From: Trichoplax adhaerens
Taxonomy: Eukaryota > Placozoa > Uniplacotomia > Trichoplacea > Trichoplacidae
Reading direction: 5' to 3'
Length of the DNA: 64,000 nt
Assembly (NCBI RefSeq): GCF_000150275.1
Contig: NW_002060955.1
Location: forward strand, 1,638,537 to 1,702,536
Position 1 is the first letter of the stretch; every line of letters starts with the position of its first letter. Shown piece after piece: positions 23,517 through 35,660 of the stretch. The notes beneath the pieces are model-generated. The model saw only the letters and a program-made list of their open reading frames with translations, had not been told where the DNA came from and searched no databases. The position numbers and the translations under genes are program-made.

Positions 23517-26500
23517 GTAAGTGGAATTAAAAAAAAAAAAATAAACCACATCTTATCCATGGCGAAAGGCCAAAACTGGAGGGTGGGGTGTAGGCCTTGG
23601 CCAACACAAGATGTCATATGACGCTATGTTGTCCACTTTCCTCCACTGTACAATACAGTACTGTTGTCTTCATACTCGACTTTGCTGCTGTAAAGTTGTC
23701 ATCTGTTCTGTTTACGCATTGCACACCATTTTAGATCAACGTGTTAAGTAAACTGATCCTTTGAAAAGTCAGTTGGTCAGTTTATCCGGTTTTTTTTCTT
23801 CGGTTATCCTCTCGCTGCCCATTGTATAGGCAAGCCAAGTTATTAATATCTTTTCCCATTGACTGTATACCTAGTTATACTGTCGACTTGGATATTGGAA
23901 AGTTGACTTACTGCAAAAATTGCTCGTGTACCAGTATATTGCGCCATCATTTTGCAACCTTTCCACCCCCCTTATTGTCCACTAGTGTAAAACAGATGAG
24001 CTGATCCAATCTCCAAGGAATGATAAAAACTGCAATCATCATGATTGTTGAAAACTGAGACGATGCTGCTTTGACACCATGACCAAGCTCCCATTTGAAA
24101 AATCTTTATCATCACTCATGATAGGCGCAATCTTGCGCGAATATCGACGGTCTTTCTTATTACTGTCATTGATTGTACACTCCAAGACAGTATACCGAAA
24201 GGGAAAAAAATGAACATAGAGCCAATTCCATTTTTATTGTCATCATTTTGTATCTCGCAAACGCTTACCGGATTAATGTTAACGTACGTATAGAAACGCA
24301 TTTGCGCCGTCTATCCCATATGACCCACCAATTTTTCGGGGGCTTTTATGCTGTTGATCCAACTTGTAGACTTGCGCTGTTTGACATTCACTTTAGTAGA
24401 TTGGATCAAAGTTGGCATGCACGTACTTGAATCATTTTTATCCCTTGTAGAGACCAGCCGTTTACTGTTCTCAATATACGCCTATTTCAAAAACTTGATT
24501 GTAATTTATGAGTTTACTTCAAAGTTTATATTGAACCGTCCAGTAGTAGCAGTCAGTAGACCACGGATAGCGTTACCGGCGCCGATATTACAAATGTATT
24601 TTGTGTGTGAATCTACGATTGCAAAGTAGTTGAATTAGCAATTTGGAAATTAGAGTGAAGGATGACAGTTGATTGTAAGTTATGTTCGCGATGCCATATC
24701 ATCCATTGAAACTAATATTGCAAACACCGAGTGTAATTGGCACATTCAACACGGAGCCTGACGGTTGTACAATGTACAGTACAACTGGTCCTTTGCTTTG
24801 GTGATTCATGGAACAAAAAATTAATGTGGTTAGCAACATCTTGAATGATTTCAATTCCTCTCGTCGATATTGAAAGAAATGAAGGTGATGCGTAGACGAT
24901 ATCCTTGGATGATTGAATTATGCATGTATAGAGAGATGACTACAGTACCTTTGAAGTTCATCTTAATTGAATTAAAAATTAAAATAGGCAACTTTATACA
25001 AGTGTAGTACTCTGTACATGCAAAAATGCTGCCTATTCAGGCCCGCCCGCTCCAACTATTGCTTCCAATTGCTATCGACTAACGTCCCTTTCAAAGCATT
25101 TTCATCAGTCCAGCACTTGTAACGACTTCATTACTAACAGCAGCCTCTCCAGCCATTTTGGACGGGGAGGGGGGAAATTTTTCCATGGTTGTCTCCAGCT
25201 TTGAAGATGTGTACTTTTGTCTATTTTGTCCCTTTCAAAGCATTTTCATCAGTCCAGCACTTGTAACGATTTCATTACCAACAGCAGCCTCTCCAACCAT
25301 TTTTGATAGGGAGGGGGAAACTTTTCCATGGCTGTCTCCAGCTTTGAAGATGTGTACTTTTGTCCCTTTCAAAGCATTTTCTTCAGTCCAGCACTTGTAA
25401 CGACTTCATTACCAACAGCAGCCTCTCCAACCATTTTTGATAGGGAGGGGGAAACTTTTCCATGGCTGTCTCCAGCTTTGAAGATGTGTACTTTTGTCCC
25501 TTTCAAAGCATTTTCTTCAGTCCAGCACTTGTAACGACTTCATTACCAACAGCAGCCTCTCCAACCATTTTTGATAGGGAGGGGGGAAATTTTTCCATGG
25601 CTGTCTCCAGCTTTGAAGATGTGTACTTTTGTCCCTTTCAAAGCATTTTCTTCAGTCCAGCACTTGTAACGACTTCATTACCAACAGCAGCCTCTCCAAC
25701 CATTTTTGATAGGGAGGGGGGAAATTTTTCCATGGCTGTCTCCAGCTTTGAAGATGTGTACTTTTGTCCCTTTCAAAGCATTTTCTTCAGTCCAGCACTT
25801 GTAACGACTTCATTACCAACAGCAGCCTCTCCAACCATTTTTGATAGGGAGGGGGGAAATTTTTCCATGGCTGTCTCCAGCTTTGAAGATGTGTACTTTT
25901 GTCCCTTTCAAAGCATTTTCTTCAGTCCAGCACTTGTAACGACTTCATTACCAACAGCAGCCTCTCCAACCATTTTTGATAGGGAGGGGGGAAATTTTTC
26001 CATGGCTGTCTCCAGCTTTGAAGATGTGTACTTTTGTCCCTTTCAAAGCATTTTCTTCAGTCCAGCACTTGTAACGACTTCATTACCAACAGCAGCCTCT
26101 CCAACCATTTTTGATAGGGAGGGGGAAATTTTTCCATGGCCGTCTCCAGCTTTGAAGATGTGTACTTTTGTCTATTGTTTGCATTATTTATTTATTTTGC
26201 AGTTGTTTTGTTGGACTGCAATTGTGACAATTGTTCCAGCGGTCCAACGTAGTAGGCCAGCGATACAAAGGTTTTGCGCTGACTACGTGCTGGTACAATC
26301 AGTACGGACTGCATCCAGTCACACGCTACACCAGGTGATGCACTTGGACACCAATTGACAACGACGTTACAATGTTGCCGTTGGTCGCGCCCTTCCCTTG
26401 CCTTATTGGAATGACACCAATATGGAGTCTAGGCTATATCGCGTGCATAGGACAGTATTGCGGTACAAGGTGGAAAGGTCACGTACTTTCTTTTGCTACC

Positions 26501-29500
26501 GTTGACATCAGCCCAGGCTAATATCTGACACAGTCTTGACACTCGGAAACTCTTTGCTACAGTATTGTGTAGTCATAATGGATGGATGATTGTGGCTGTC
26601 CCATGAAGGATTACTTACTGTACAGACTAGAATTAACCCTCAAGCACGCCCTACCGGAGCCGAGAAAAGCATTTCCCTTTTCTCAGCATCAAACAGCCAC
26701 TCCAGTACTGTAAGACGACATGGATAGCATGATGAGAAGGATTGTTGTCGCAGTGTTGCCCACAGTCAACTACTTGTGTACGGCCGTTGTGACTGCGATC
26801 GTCCAGGGCCGAGAAAAGCATTTCCTTTTTCTCAGCATCAAACAGCCACTCCAGTACTGTAAGACGACATGGATAGAATGATGAGAAGGATTGTCGTCGC
26901 AGTGTTGCCCACAGTCAACTACTTGTGCTCCTGTACGGCCGTTGTGACTGCGATCGTCCAGGGCCGAGAAAAGCATTTCCTTTTTCTCAGCATCAAACAG
27001 CCACTCCAGTACTGTAAGACGACATGGATAGAATGATGAGAAAGATTGTTGTCGCAGTGTTGCCCACAGTCAACTACTGGTGTACGGCCGTTTTGAACTA
27101 CGATCGTCTCGACATGACGCAACAAACGATCGTACCATTTCCTGATGGCCATGTTGATCCACCTTATTCAATGTCTACAGCAACCTTGCCTACTTTGATA
27201 CATCATCAATTCAGTTCTTGAAATGTCTACTCATCAATGAATGCTATCTCGAAGTCATGGACTATAGCTTGGAAGAAAAACCAACTGCGTCCAAGTAAAC
27301 TCCATCTCTCACTTTCAACCAATGTCAAATGATTGAACCCATTCAGCCACGTCAGTCAAAAATCACTTTTCAACGTCAATATTTCCACTATCAATGACCC
27401 CGGCTAAAAGCCAACATATCGACAAAACAAATGGGGATTCTATCAATGAGAAAAATAATAAAAAAAAAAACCCTGAAAACAAGATCAATACCAACCCCCA
27501 AAGTCATTTCCAAGCCATCATTTGCCCTGTCTACATAAGTGGAGAGTAGCATTCCCTTCTGATTGGCCAATGGTGTCCTGAATATAGGATAGGTTGATCG
27601 ACTTTATCCAATTGAAGCAGTTGAATACATCGACATCTGCTAGACTCGACTTGTTTCTATCTTACTCCAAAAAGTAGCTGAGTAAGGACAATTCTTGCCA
27701 GTAATCCAAACATGGATTACAATAAAACTACTTCCATTCTTGTCATGAATTAATTAATCGGCAAAGTTGGTAGACACACCTTCCCAAATAATACTATAAT
27801 TTACTGTAGACTCTTCAACGATTCCGATCGAGTCTTATCACCATGATGGTAACATCTCGATCGAATACTATCCTACCCCTAATAGCGTACGGTGGCTGAT
27901 ATACAAGCTACCCAAGAGTATTTTTACATCATGTATTTCTATTAATCATTTCTTATCCTTTCCATCAGCATGGATAATGCCCAAAAATAAATACATGGAT
28001 TAATCTCCATTGAAAGGACAAAGAATTGAGTCAACTTATTAATACTAACATTGACGTGAAAGAAGTCGACAATCACGTAATCAGTTACGCTTCGGTAGTC
28101 ATACATTCTAGCCAATGTATCCTCTTCTTAGTCTCGATCTTTCTATAGCGACGATCCTATTTGGGTGATACTATACAGTCTTACCTTGACAACTTATTGT
28201 ACAATGCAGACATCAACTAATGGACGATAATTGATATAATCCGGGACATCTGACAAGGGTGTTGAAGTGTATCGAATATGCAATAAAGTCAGACGCATAA
28301 ACTCTGTAGATGGGCATCAACGGAATAGCTACAATGGATCACAGCTTCTCAATAAAATTACATACTGTAATACTCGCCGTACAATTGTATAGTAGTGAGT
28401 AGATATTTGTTGAAGAAAACCACTACTTGTATGTGGAAAAGAATGATGAATTGCAACTCTCCCCAACTGATATACATAGGATACTGTCAAGTCGACAGTC
28501 TAGTCAGTTTATAGATGATGGTTCACCATGATTTGAAACTTCAAAATGAAACATGACAACGTGAATAATTACTGTACTGTATTCAAAAGAAACCAAATAC
28601 TTCGCTGCTGACTTTGAAAATTCATTCGAAAAGCCTTTTAGTCCACTAAATACTAATATTCTTTGCTAATCTCACTCTTGTATCGCTAATGCAAAAAGAC
28701 TTATAGAAATTTCTATTTGAAACTTGTAGCATTTACTCACTTTTACTACTTCCGATCGATACCGCCTTGTGTCGCTCCCTCTTGTCTTACTATCGATATA
28801 TTATATATATTATGATATGATTATAATTTGCCTGTCAATGCAATTATAGATGAAAAGAAAATTAAATTGTTTGTACTCTGTTCTCGAAAATGAATATCAC
28901 TACACTTACAGTGGTAGTTACTAATATGACGTTGATCATCTTTTCCATTATAGTATCATCGGTGGTGTCACAAATATGCGACCATTCAGAATTAGCATGG
29001 GCTTACCTCCCAACAGTACTGAAGGAGAAGGTGAAGATCTTGCCAGTGCAATTGTAAGTGTTGTATACGGACAGCATTTCTCATTACCATGCCATTTTGG
29101 GGGTTTTTCCCTACTGCACAAAGACACAAAGTGCTATGTGCCTGTCCTGTAATTAAATCATCGCAGTTATTCATTGAAAATTCTGTCGAAATTAATCCTA
29201 CATACGGTACCTTTCATGATGACGAGAAATATTGAAAGCACTCAATTGTCCAATTTGATATCCGATACACAAATGGCTATAACCTACCTTGTACTATAAT
29301 GTACAGTACAGTGCAGTTATCCAGCCTCTTAATTTCCGTCTTGTACTGATTTTATTTAGAGTGATTGTGCGTCATAAAATGTAGTACATAATAATCAGTA
29401 GGGGTAGGGTCTACTGAATAAAGGACAGTAATTTATTTTAAAAGTAACTCCTGACGGTAGACATACCAAATGTTCATAAATAATAACATAATCGCTATTC

Positions 29501-32218
29501 TAAAAGCAGCTTAGCTTACTACAGTTATTCGTGCATTCAGTACGATGAAAAATTTTTACTACACAACATACACGCAACTTTTGATAACGAACATGTTGTC
29601 AATTTGAATCCTATAATAAAAATAACGTTAATTTAGCGCTTAGCCAAATGTTATGCAACCACAAATACAACTATTTTATTGGTTAATTGCCAAAGGAACA
29701 AAATGATTTGCAGTAATTAACACGTACTCGTATATCGATCTATTAACTGTTTAGGGAATTATTGTCTCATCTTTCTCTCTTGGCTGTATGGTTGGTGCAT
29801 TAAGTGCCGGATGTAAGTGCAGTAATTATATACTGCAAAAGTCTTTCTACAGTAGCAAAGTCATACTTTTCTCACAGTATATAAAATACCTTGTTGACAC
29901 ACGCGTATTTATTATAATTATTATGAATTACCACTTAGCAAACTAACACCTACAATTAAATGATATAGGGTTGTCCGATGTGTTTGGAAGAAAAATGACT
30001 GTTCTTGTGGGATCTACCATCTTTACCGTCGGCGGTGTCTTCCAAGGTGCCGCAATCTATTTGTGGTACGTACACGAATAATAAGACTGATTTAATTGTT
30101 ATTAATTACCGTTCGACGCTTTTTGCCAAATAATAAATGGACATCGAAAATTTCAAAATTTTATTACCATTAGGATGATGATCGTCGGCCGTGTTGCAGC
30201 TGGTCTAGGTGTCGGTATCATGAGTATGGTTGTGCCATTATTTAACGCTGAAATTTCACCGAAAGAACTTCGTGGTCGTTTAGTATCTTTACAACAACTC
30301 AGTATCACCTTTGGAATTATGGTAATTATAAAATCCATTTTTATATTCACATTGTCATATAGACTGCGTGGATGTTTACTCAGTTGCAAATAATTTTGGT
30401 CAATTAGATCAGCTTCTTGGTTAATTTAGCTGTAGAAGGTGTCGAGATTGGATGGCGTATCTCTCTTGGTTTGCAATCTGTTTTCTCAATCATTCTTGTT
30501 ATTGGTATGCTCATGTTGCCTGAAAGCCCTAGGTAAGGGATAGAATATCCTTCAAGAGTCATGTTTACTTGAATGTATACCGTACCCAATCGATAATTGG
30601 AAATTAGAAAAGTAGAAATTATACAAGATCGTTCAGTATGTGTTTGCATACATTTATATGATTCGTTAGCATGTAGCCATAAGAAAATAAGAATAAAATA
30701 GTTACCGTCGATAACTGCTATTTAAATCCAATTCTACTTTTGCTAGATGGCTAGTAAAGAATGGTGAAACTGGCAAAGCGCTAAGTGTATTGCAGCGTTT
30801 GCGAGCTGGTGCTCATGGCCAAAATGCCAATGTCGCACAGGAGGAACTTGACGAAATTGTCGATAGCATCGAGGCCGAAAGAGCTATTGGTGAAGGTACT
30901 TGGAATGAAGTATTCTGCGCTCCAGATTCAGCTAAGAGGTAATAAAATTTGAGTCATATTATACCTTAAAATTGATACTGATTTTTTTATGCTATTTATT
31001 TATATAGAGTTGTCATCGGTTGCGGTTGTCAATTCTTTCAACAATTTAGCGGTATTAATGTTGTAATGTAAGTCCTATTACATATTAAGTTAATTAACAT
31101 TTGCAACAACGAAATAATTTTATGCTGTAAAAAAATATTATTACAAAATTATGTAATATGTGACAAATTGGATGTGCAGGTACTATTCACCAATCATTTT
31201 CGATCATGTTGGTGTACCTCCTCTTATTTCGACCGCAGTCGTTGGTGTTATTAACTTTTTGAGCACATTTATTGCTCTTTATATCATCGACAAGGTAAGT
31301 CAGATATTTGCCTACTGCAGTGAAAGACTACCCTGCTAAGTAGTCTTCCATAACCCAGATAAAGTATAGATGCTGCAATCTGTAATTCTTATCGCATTGA
31401 TACTGATATATATTCAATACTGTAACAGGTTGGTCGAAAATTCTTAATGTTAGTTGGTGCTATTGGCATGGTTATTTCCCTATTCTTTGCTGGTGCTTTA
31501 ATTTACGCCGTCGATGTTAGTCAAAATGTTGGTGTTGGTATCGTTATTGTCGTCTTGGTCTGCTTATATGTTAACAGCTTTGCCTATTCCTGGGGGTAAG
31601 TTTTCAGTCTATTAATCGTGAAAGTATTGATGTAGATAGTGTTTTCTAATATCTTGCATTTACACTTGCGTAATGATATTCGATTTATTTACAGACCTTG
31701 TGCATGGGTTATTACTAGTGAAATCTTCCCACTTCGTCTACGTGGTAAGTACTTGGCTGTCTCGTATACTATCATAGAGTATAATGCTGAGTTTAGTTAC
31801 TACTATCGTGTAATATTTTGAAATTGTAATTCCAGGCAAAGCTGTCAGTATTACAACTCTTACCAACTGGATCGGAGTTTTTGTCGTTGCACAAATTACG
31901 CCATTGCTTTTGCAGCCGAATGTTCTTAACGTTCAAGGAATGTTTATCTTGATGGGAGTATTCTGTACTGCTGCCTTCTTCTTCACATGGTTGCTTGTTC
32001 CAGAAACTAAGGTCATTAGCATTAAGTAAACAGATTGAGATATCTCAATAAAATTAATTCTGTTTTTATTTGTTGTATTGAAATGTAGAGTATATTAACG
32101 TATATATCTATGTGATAACATTGTTGGATTGCCTGATTAATAGGGTGTTTCTTTGGAAGCCATGGGCCAACTGTTTAAACGTTCAAGTTGGTTCGAAATC
32201 ACTAGACCAATGGCGTAA
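23380..32218 (+). CDS. Major facilitator superfamily sugar transporter, 13 exons
   Basis: Exons 23380-23516, 28954-29053, 29755-29812, 29969-30065, 30174-30321, 30408-30532, 30747-30938, 31008-31067, 31180-31294, 31429-31595, 31695-31744, 31836-32011 and 32144-32218 sum to 1500 bases, 499 residues plus stop, the usual length for a sugar porter. The protein should move a hexose or related sugar across the plasma or an internal membrane. Hallmarks in order are GGFLFGYDIG in TM1, LSDVFGRKM after TM2, VGRVAAGLGVGIMSM, ISPKELRGRL, LPESPRWL closing the first half, QFFQQFSGINVV in TM7, DKVGRKFLM, EIFPLRLRGK and PETKGVSLEAM after TM12. The central loop (about residues 230-285) is charged. The signatures look more like fungal and plant sugar porters than animal GLUTs. 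All introns but the last have standard gtaag-type or gtacg donors. Confidence 0.93.
25084..26170 (+). repeat. Minisatellite, 8 copies of a 134/135-base unit
   Basis: Unit starts (at GTCCCTTTC) are 25084, 25228, 25362, 25496, 25631, 25766, 25901 and 26036, so periods are 144, 134, 134, then 135 four times, and a last 134. The first copy is the most diverged and the middle ones are almost identical. The extra G in GGGGGG makes the unit 135 bases, a multiple of three, which is why a long repetitive frame exists. I do not regard it as a gene. Confidence 0.95.
26659..27110 (+). repeat. Minisatellite, 3 copies of a 149/155-base unit
   Basis: Copies begin with GCCGAGAAAAGC at 26659, 26808 and 26963. 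The middle copy has six extra bases before TACGGCCGTT. The third decays after 27090. The overlapping 60-80-codon frames on both strands are by-products. Confidence 0.92.
28954..30938 (+). CDS. Transporter exons 2-7 (TM1 end to central loop)
   Basis: Exon 2 encodes the first extracellular loop, including an acidic stretch with one NST sequon. Exons 3-6 carry TM2-TM6, with the LSDVFGRKM and ISPKELRGRL motifs that bind the cytoplasmic ends of the helices. Exon 7 carries WLVKNGETGKALSVLQRL and the soluble loop between the two six-helix halves. Confidence 0.92.
31008..32218 (+). CDS. Transporter exons 8-13 (TM7-TM12 and tail)
   Basis: TM7 carries the sugar-contact motif QFFQQFSGIN. TM10 contains SWGPCAWVITSEIFP, with the W and P-C pattern of sugar porters. 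The last intron has an atypical donor (AAG|gtcatt). It is accepted because joining to 32144 restores PETKGVSLEAMGQLF exactly. The reading frame stops at TAA 32216-32218. Confidence 0.9.
32012..32052 (+). terminator. Alternative 3' end inside the last transporter intron
   Basis: If the weak gtcatt donor is skipped, the frame adds VISIK and stops at TAA 32027-32029. An AATAAA at 32047-32052 and a T/G-rich stretch follow at once, which is the layout of intronic polyadenylation. The product would lack the GVSLEAM tail. Confidence 0.45.
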
Positions 32219-32319
32219 TGCGTGAAGAATTTGCAGCATATCTTTGCTGTCGTACACCACAAAGACCTGTCTCAATCCACAAACCAGCTCGTCCTGAGCA
32301 AGCTACCGCAGCAGTATAA
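32218..32319 (+). other. Coding-like frame overlapping the transporter stop
   Basis: The stop TAA shares its last base with an ATG (TAATG) that opens 33 codons starting MREEFAAYLCCRTPQRPVSI and ending EQATAAV. Composition is unlike the surrounding AT-rich DNA and typical of a cytoplasmic tail. One base gained or lost near 32200 would fuse it to the transporter. It may be the true C-terminus obscured by an indel, or a remnant. Confidence 0.4.
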
Positions 32320-34175
32320 AATCCACCACTGACTCTTGAAACATATTATAATTATTAATGGATATTATAGTCATCATGCATCAATACTCGATGTATTGAA
32401 GCTTTTTATATAGGTCAACACTTGTAATAGAAAATCTACGACAGCAAAATACTGCATTTCTATCTTTGAAATAATCTACCATGACTATCGGAGCATGTTG
32501 TTAAGGAGTGTTAAAAAGTACGACAGGGAAATCCAGTTACTTTATCCAAGTCTTAAGCTGTTAAATATCATTAGCTAGATAGCAATACTAATCAAATGAT
32601 AAGTTACTTTTGTCGTTGCTATTGTAATCTTCATTTAGTTTTTAAATGTTAGCATCAAACTATTGTAATTGTTTTGAAATGAATTGACAAAGTAGGTAAA
32701 AGGATAAATTGTTGAACTTTGGTAGTTATTTCATTATTTGCTGCTATACCATTTAGTTATACGTTCAATGATAGCACTGACTCTTTGTCGTCGATTATAG
32801 CTTTAACGTAACGTCAGTTGTTTTTTTTGTTTTTTATAATTTTAATGACTAAGTTTAGGCGATAATTTGTTTTAATTGATGTTTAAGTTATCAACATTAT
32901 TTGTGTTTTGCCATCTTATTTGTGTATTTTTATTGAACGTTTTAACTGCTCTAAATACCACGTTTAGCCATGATGGCTCCAGCCAGCTTACTAGTTTAAC
33001 AATACAGTCATCTACATTAAGATATTTGTCTTGTCGGTGGAGGTATATTAATTACTTATTTGTAAGAGCTGCAGGATTTGCTTTTATTAAGTGATCTACT
33101 TTGAAGGGTACTATAAAATGATGCGTCGATCCAATGCAAAATTGCAAAATGCGTTCACTTTAATGTTGATATTCAAAGAGATTTTGGTCTTGAGATGACA
33201 GTAAAACAGTGTAGAAATAGGGTATGCAACCAAATATGGATACTTATAAGTAAATTGATATGATGGTGATATTTACGTAATCGATCCTCTCTGTTTCTTC
33301 AGCCCAGTCAATTATGTCTATTATTAATGCAGTAGTAACAAACAAAATGGAAATTCGATATTAAAAATGCACATTGTGCACGATCAAAATACTCGAAATC
33401 TTTCTTTAGTTGCAGGTCATGAATTCTTGAATTAGTCTAGAACTATTTTAGTATACGACTCGTACTAAAAAAAAATTGATTCCATGAATTATATTTCACT
33501 TTGCGATATTCAATCTCGACACTGCCATGGAGCAATAGCAGAACAACGAAATTGTAATTTTATTTAGACTTTGTATAATATTATCAATTTGGCAACAGCT
33601 GATACATTTATTTCCTGTGCTATGATGAATTTAATATACTAGATAGTCAACTGGCTACAGTCTATTATTATGAAATTTGTTGTAGATATTCAATTCTTCA
33701 CAGAGAATCATGTCCAGCTACACTAGTCTGTAAATATTGCAAATTAAGATTTGTAAACAAGATTTCACCTTCTTATTATTTAACTTTTAGTTTCACATAT
33801 TCATGCTAGACAGTAAATAGCACTTGTTATTTGGAATAAACAAAGGAATGGTCTACTATATCGAAAACAAGGAAATGAATTTAAAATGAATTAAATGTAC
33901 GTAGACCTATACGAATAGTATTGCATAAGACAGTAAGATATATAGCATATTATCTTATGATACACTATGGTGTAGACCATAAAAAGAGGAGTTGGCGAAT
34001 GCCATTTGTAATTAAAATTACAGAGGTAGTCAGATCTACAATACCGCTTTGGCAGCAATAAAGATCTCCAACTGTACGTTACAAAGAGTGTTGTATTTTC
34101 CTATGAGGACCACTAACCTCCCTTGATATCCGATGATCGTAACATGCACCATCGTTGAATCTAACTGAACTTGAC

Positions 34176-34280
34176 TAGAATAATCCGAATTGTGCCCACT
34201 TTACTCCAACAACTGTAGATGAGTACACTGACTTTGGCTATCCTAATTCACGACGGCTAGGCCTGCGTCAAAGTTGAGTC
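34176..34280 (+). pseudogene. Relic, copy 1 of an unknown coding sequence
   Basis: The frame reads NNPNCAHFTPTTVDEYTDFG and on to a TGA soon after. It aligns with NNRNPAHFNSTSTSV at 35213-35260, including DNA similarity, so both derive from one ancestor. Family not recognised. Confidence 0.3.
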
Positions 34281-35199
34281 TCTTTGAGGAAATAATACCT
34301 AACACTATATCTAAAGTTTTTAACGGTTGTATATTCTAGATTATTGGGGATCATTATTAGGAATTTATATGTTCTCTGAGTAAAATCGTCACACCTGTTT
34401 CTTTGCTTAGGCTGTCCTTCATTTAAACGCAATATTAATTAAAAAATCGAAGACTATATCAGTATGCATTGCTTTTAGTAATATGCAAGTAGCAAGGGTA
34501 ACTTACTGATATTATTGCCTATATCTATAAAAGCCGTATATTGTACAGGCTACACATATTTTCATGCATTTCATATTGCTTTGTTTTACGAAGAGATTAT
34601 TTTATTTATTTCGATTATTCTTTTAATCGACTTTGATTTATTATGTATGAATCTACAATTCTACATTATTATTGTATTTCTTTTCCTAGTTTACTTACCT
34701 AATTTAATTATTAAGCTATTCATACGCTCTTTTAATCCCTCTCAATGATGTATTTATCAATAAAATGTGCAATTATATCTAATGGTACTACTATTCCATC
34801 TGATACTATTTCATAGACTAATATCTAGGCAGTTTGATTCAATAGTGGGATGGAGATGATCAAGAAACAGCTGTGACTAAATTTATGTATTGGTTATGTA
34901 TTTATAGGATTCGAATGCTACTGATTCGTATTGGCTGTATTCCTACGGCGCCAATTGTCTTTTCCTAATATTCTCATCTTTTATTCATGATATGCAATCC
35001 ATGATAGATATTATTTGTAGTTAATTATGCAAATTAATCCATCTTGTAATGGTATCACCAGAATTACGCAAACTACACGGTCGCTAAAAGGAAATGAATA
35101 GCAATTGGCATGGAGAGCTACTTATACAAACGCAGAATATGGATAGAAAAGGTTGACAGGAAGGTGGAAAAGAAAGTTGTTGCAATCATCGTTCATTGC

Positions 35200-35660
35200 A
35201 ATTGCAATTGACCGGAATAATCGAAATCCTGCCCATTTTAACTCTACTTCAACTAGTGTGCTATAGACGAGTGCACAGTATTGAGTGATATTGTATCCAT
35301 TTATTTTGGTTTACTTAAATCCATTTTGGATCATCTTGCATCAAAGTCAAGTATCCTAGACGACATCAAAAACTTACAAGGAGAAGGTGAGAATGGTGAT
35401 AAAGCGTAGAACAAGCGCAATTTCCATTTGGCATTGTCGCATTGGACACGAACTGTAGAACGACTTAAATCGATGCCCAATGGCGATGATGATGTCGAGT
35501 GGATTACAAGCTTTCGATAAATACTTTAATGCTATAATGTCAGGCTTTCCATGCAACCATTTGATAATAGCGGTCCACAGAGTGTCCAGTAAGAGCAGAT
35601 TTTACCTCGATTTCCATTATCAGCCTACCTTGAAATATCTAAAGAATTGATTCTTTGTAC
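35200..35660 (+). pseudogene. Relic, copy 2 of the same unknown coding sequence
   Basis: After NNRNPAHFNSTS a frame change leads into DECTVLSDIVSIYFGLLKS and then ILDDIKNLQGEGENGDKA. A TAG at 35407 interrupts it, and it continues RNFHLALSHWTRTVERL to about 35519. One further base shift gives another 44 open codons (from KYFNAIMSGFP). The composition is clearly protein-like, with two frame changes and one stop. No family recognised. Confidence 0.4.

Larger units (their letters stand above)
23517..28953 (+). other. 5.4 kb first intron of the transporter
   Basis: By far the longest intron of the gene; the others are 75 to about 700 bases. It contains two minisatellites and a perfect arm pair GTTGTAC/GTACAAC near 24764-24785. 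Apart from these I see no conserved element. Open frames within it, including a 298-codon one at 25462-26358, are made by the repeat. Confidence 0.8.

Noticed and set aside
25462-26358. 298-codon open frame on the plus strand
   Set aside because: It is the 135-base minisatellite read as protein, lies inside an intron of the transporter, and its length depends on one G per unit.
26770-27221. Frames of 65-77 codons with repeated HNGRT and WSGC motifs
   Set aside because: Products of the 149/155-base minisatellite.
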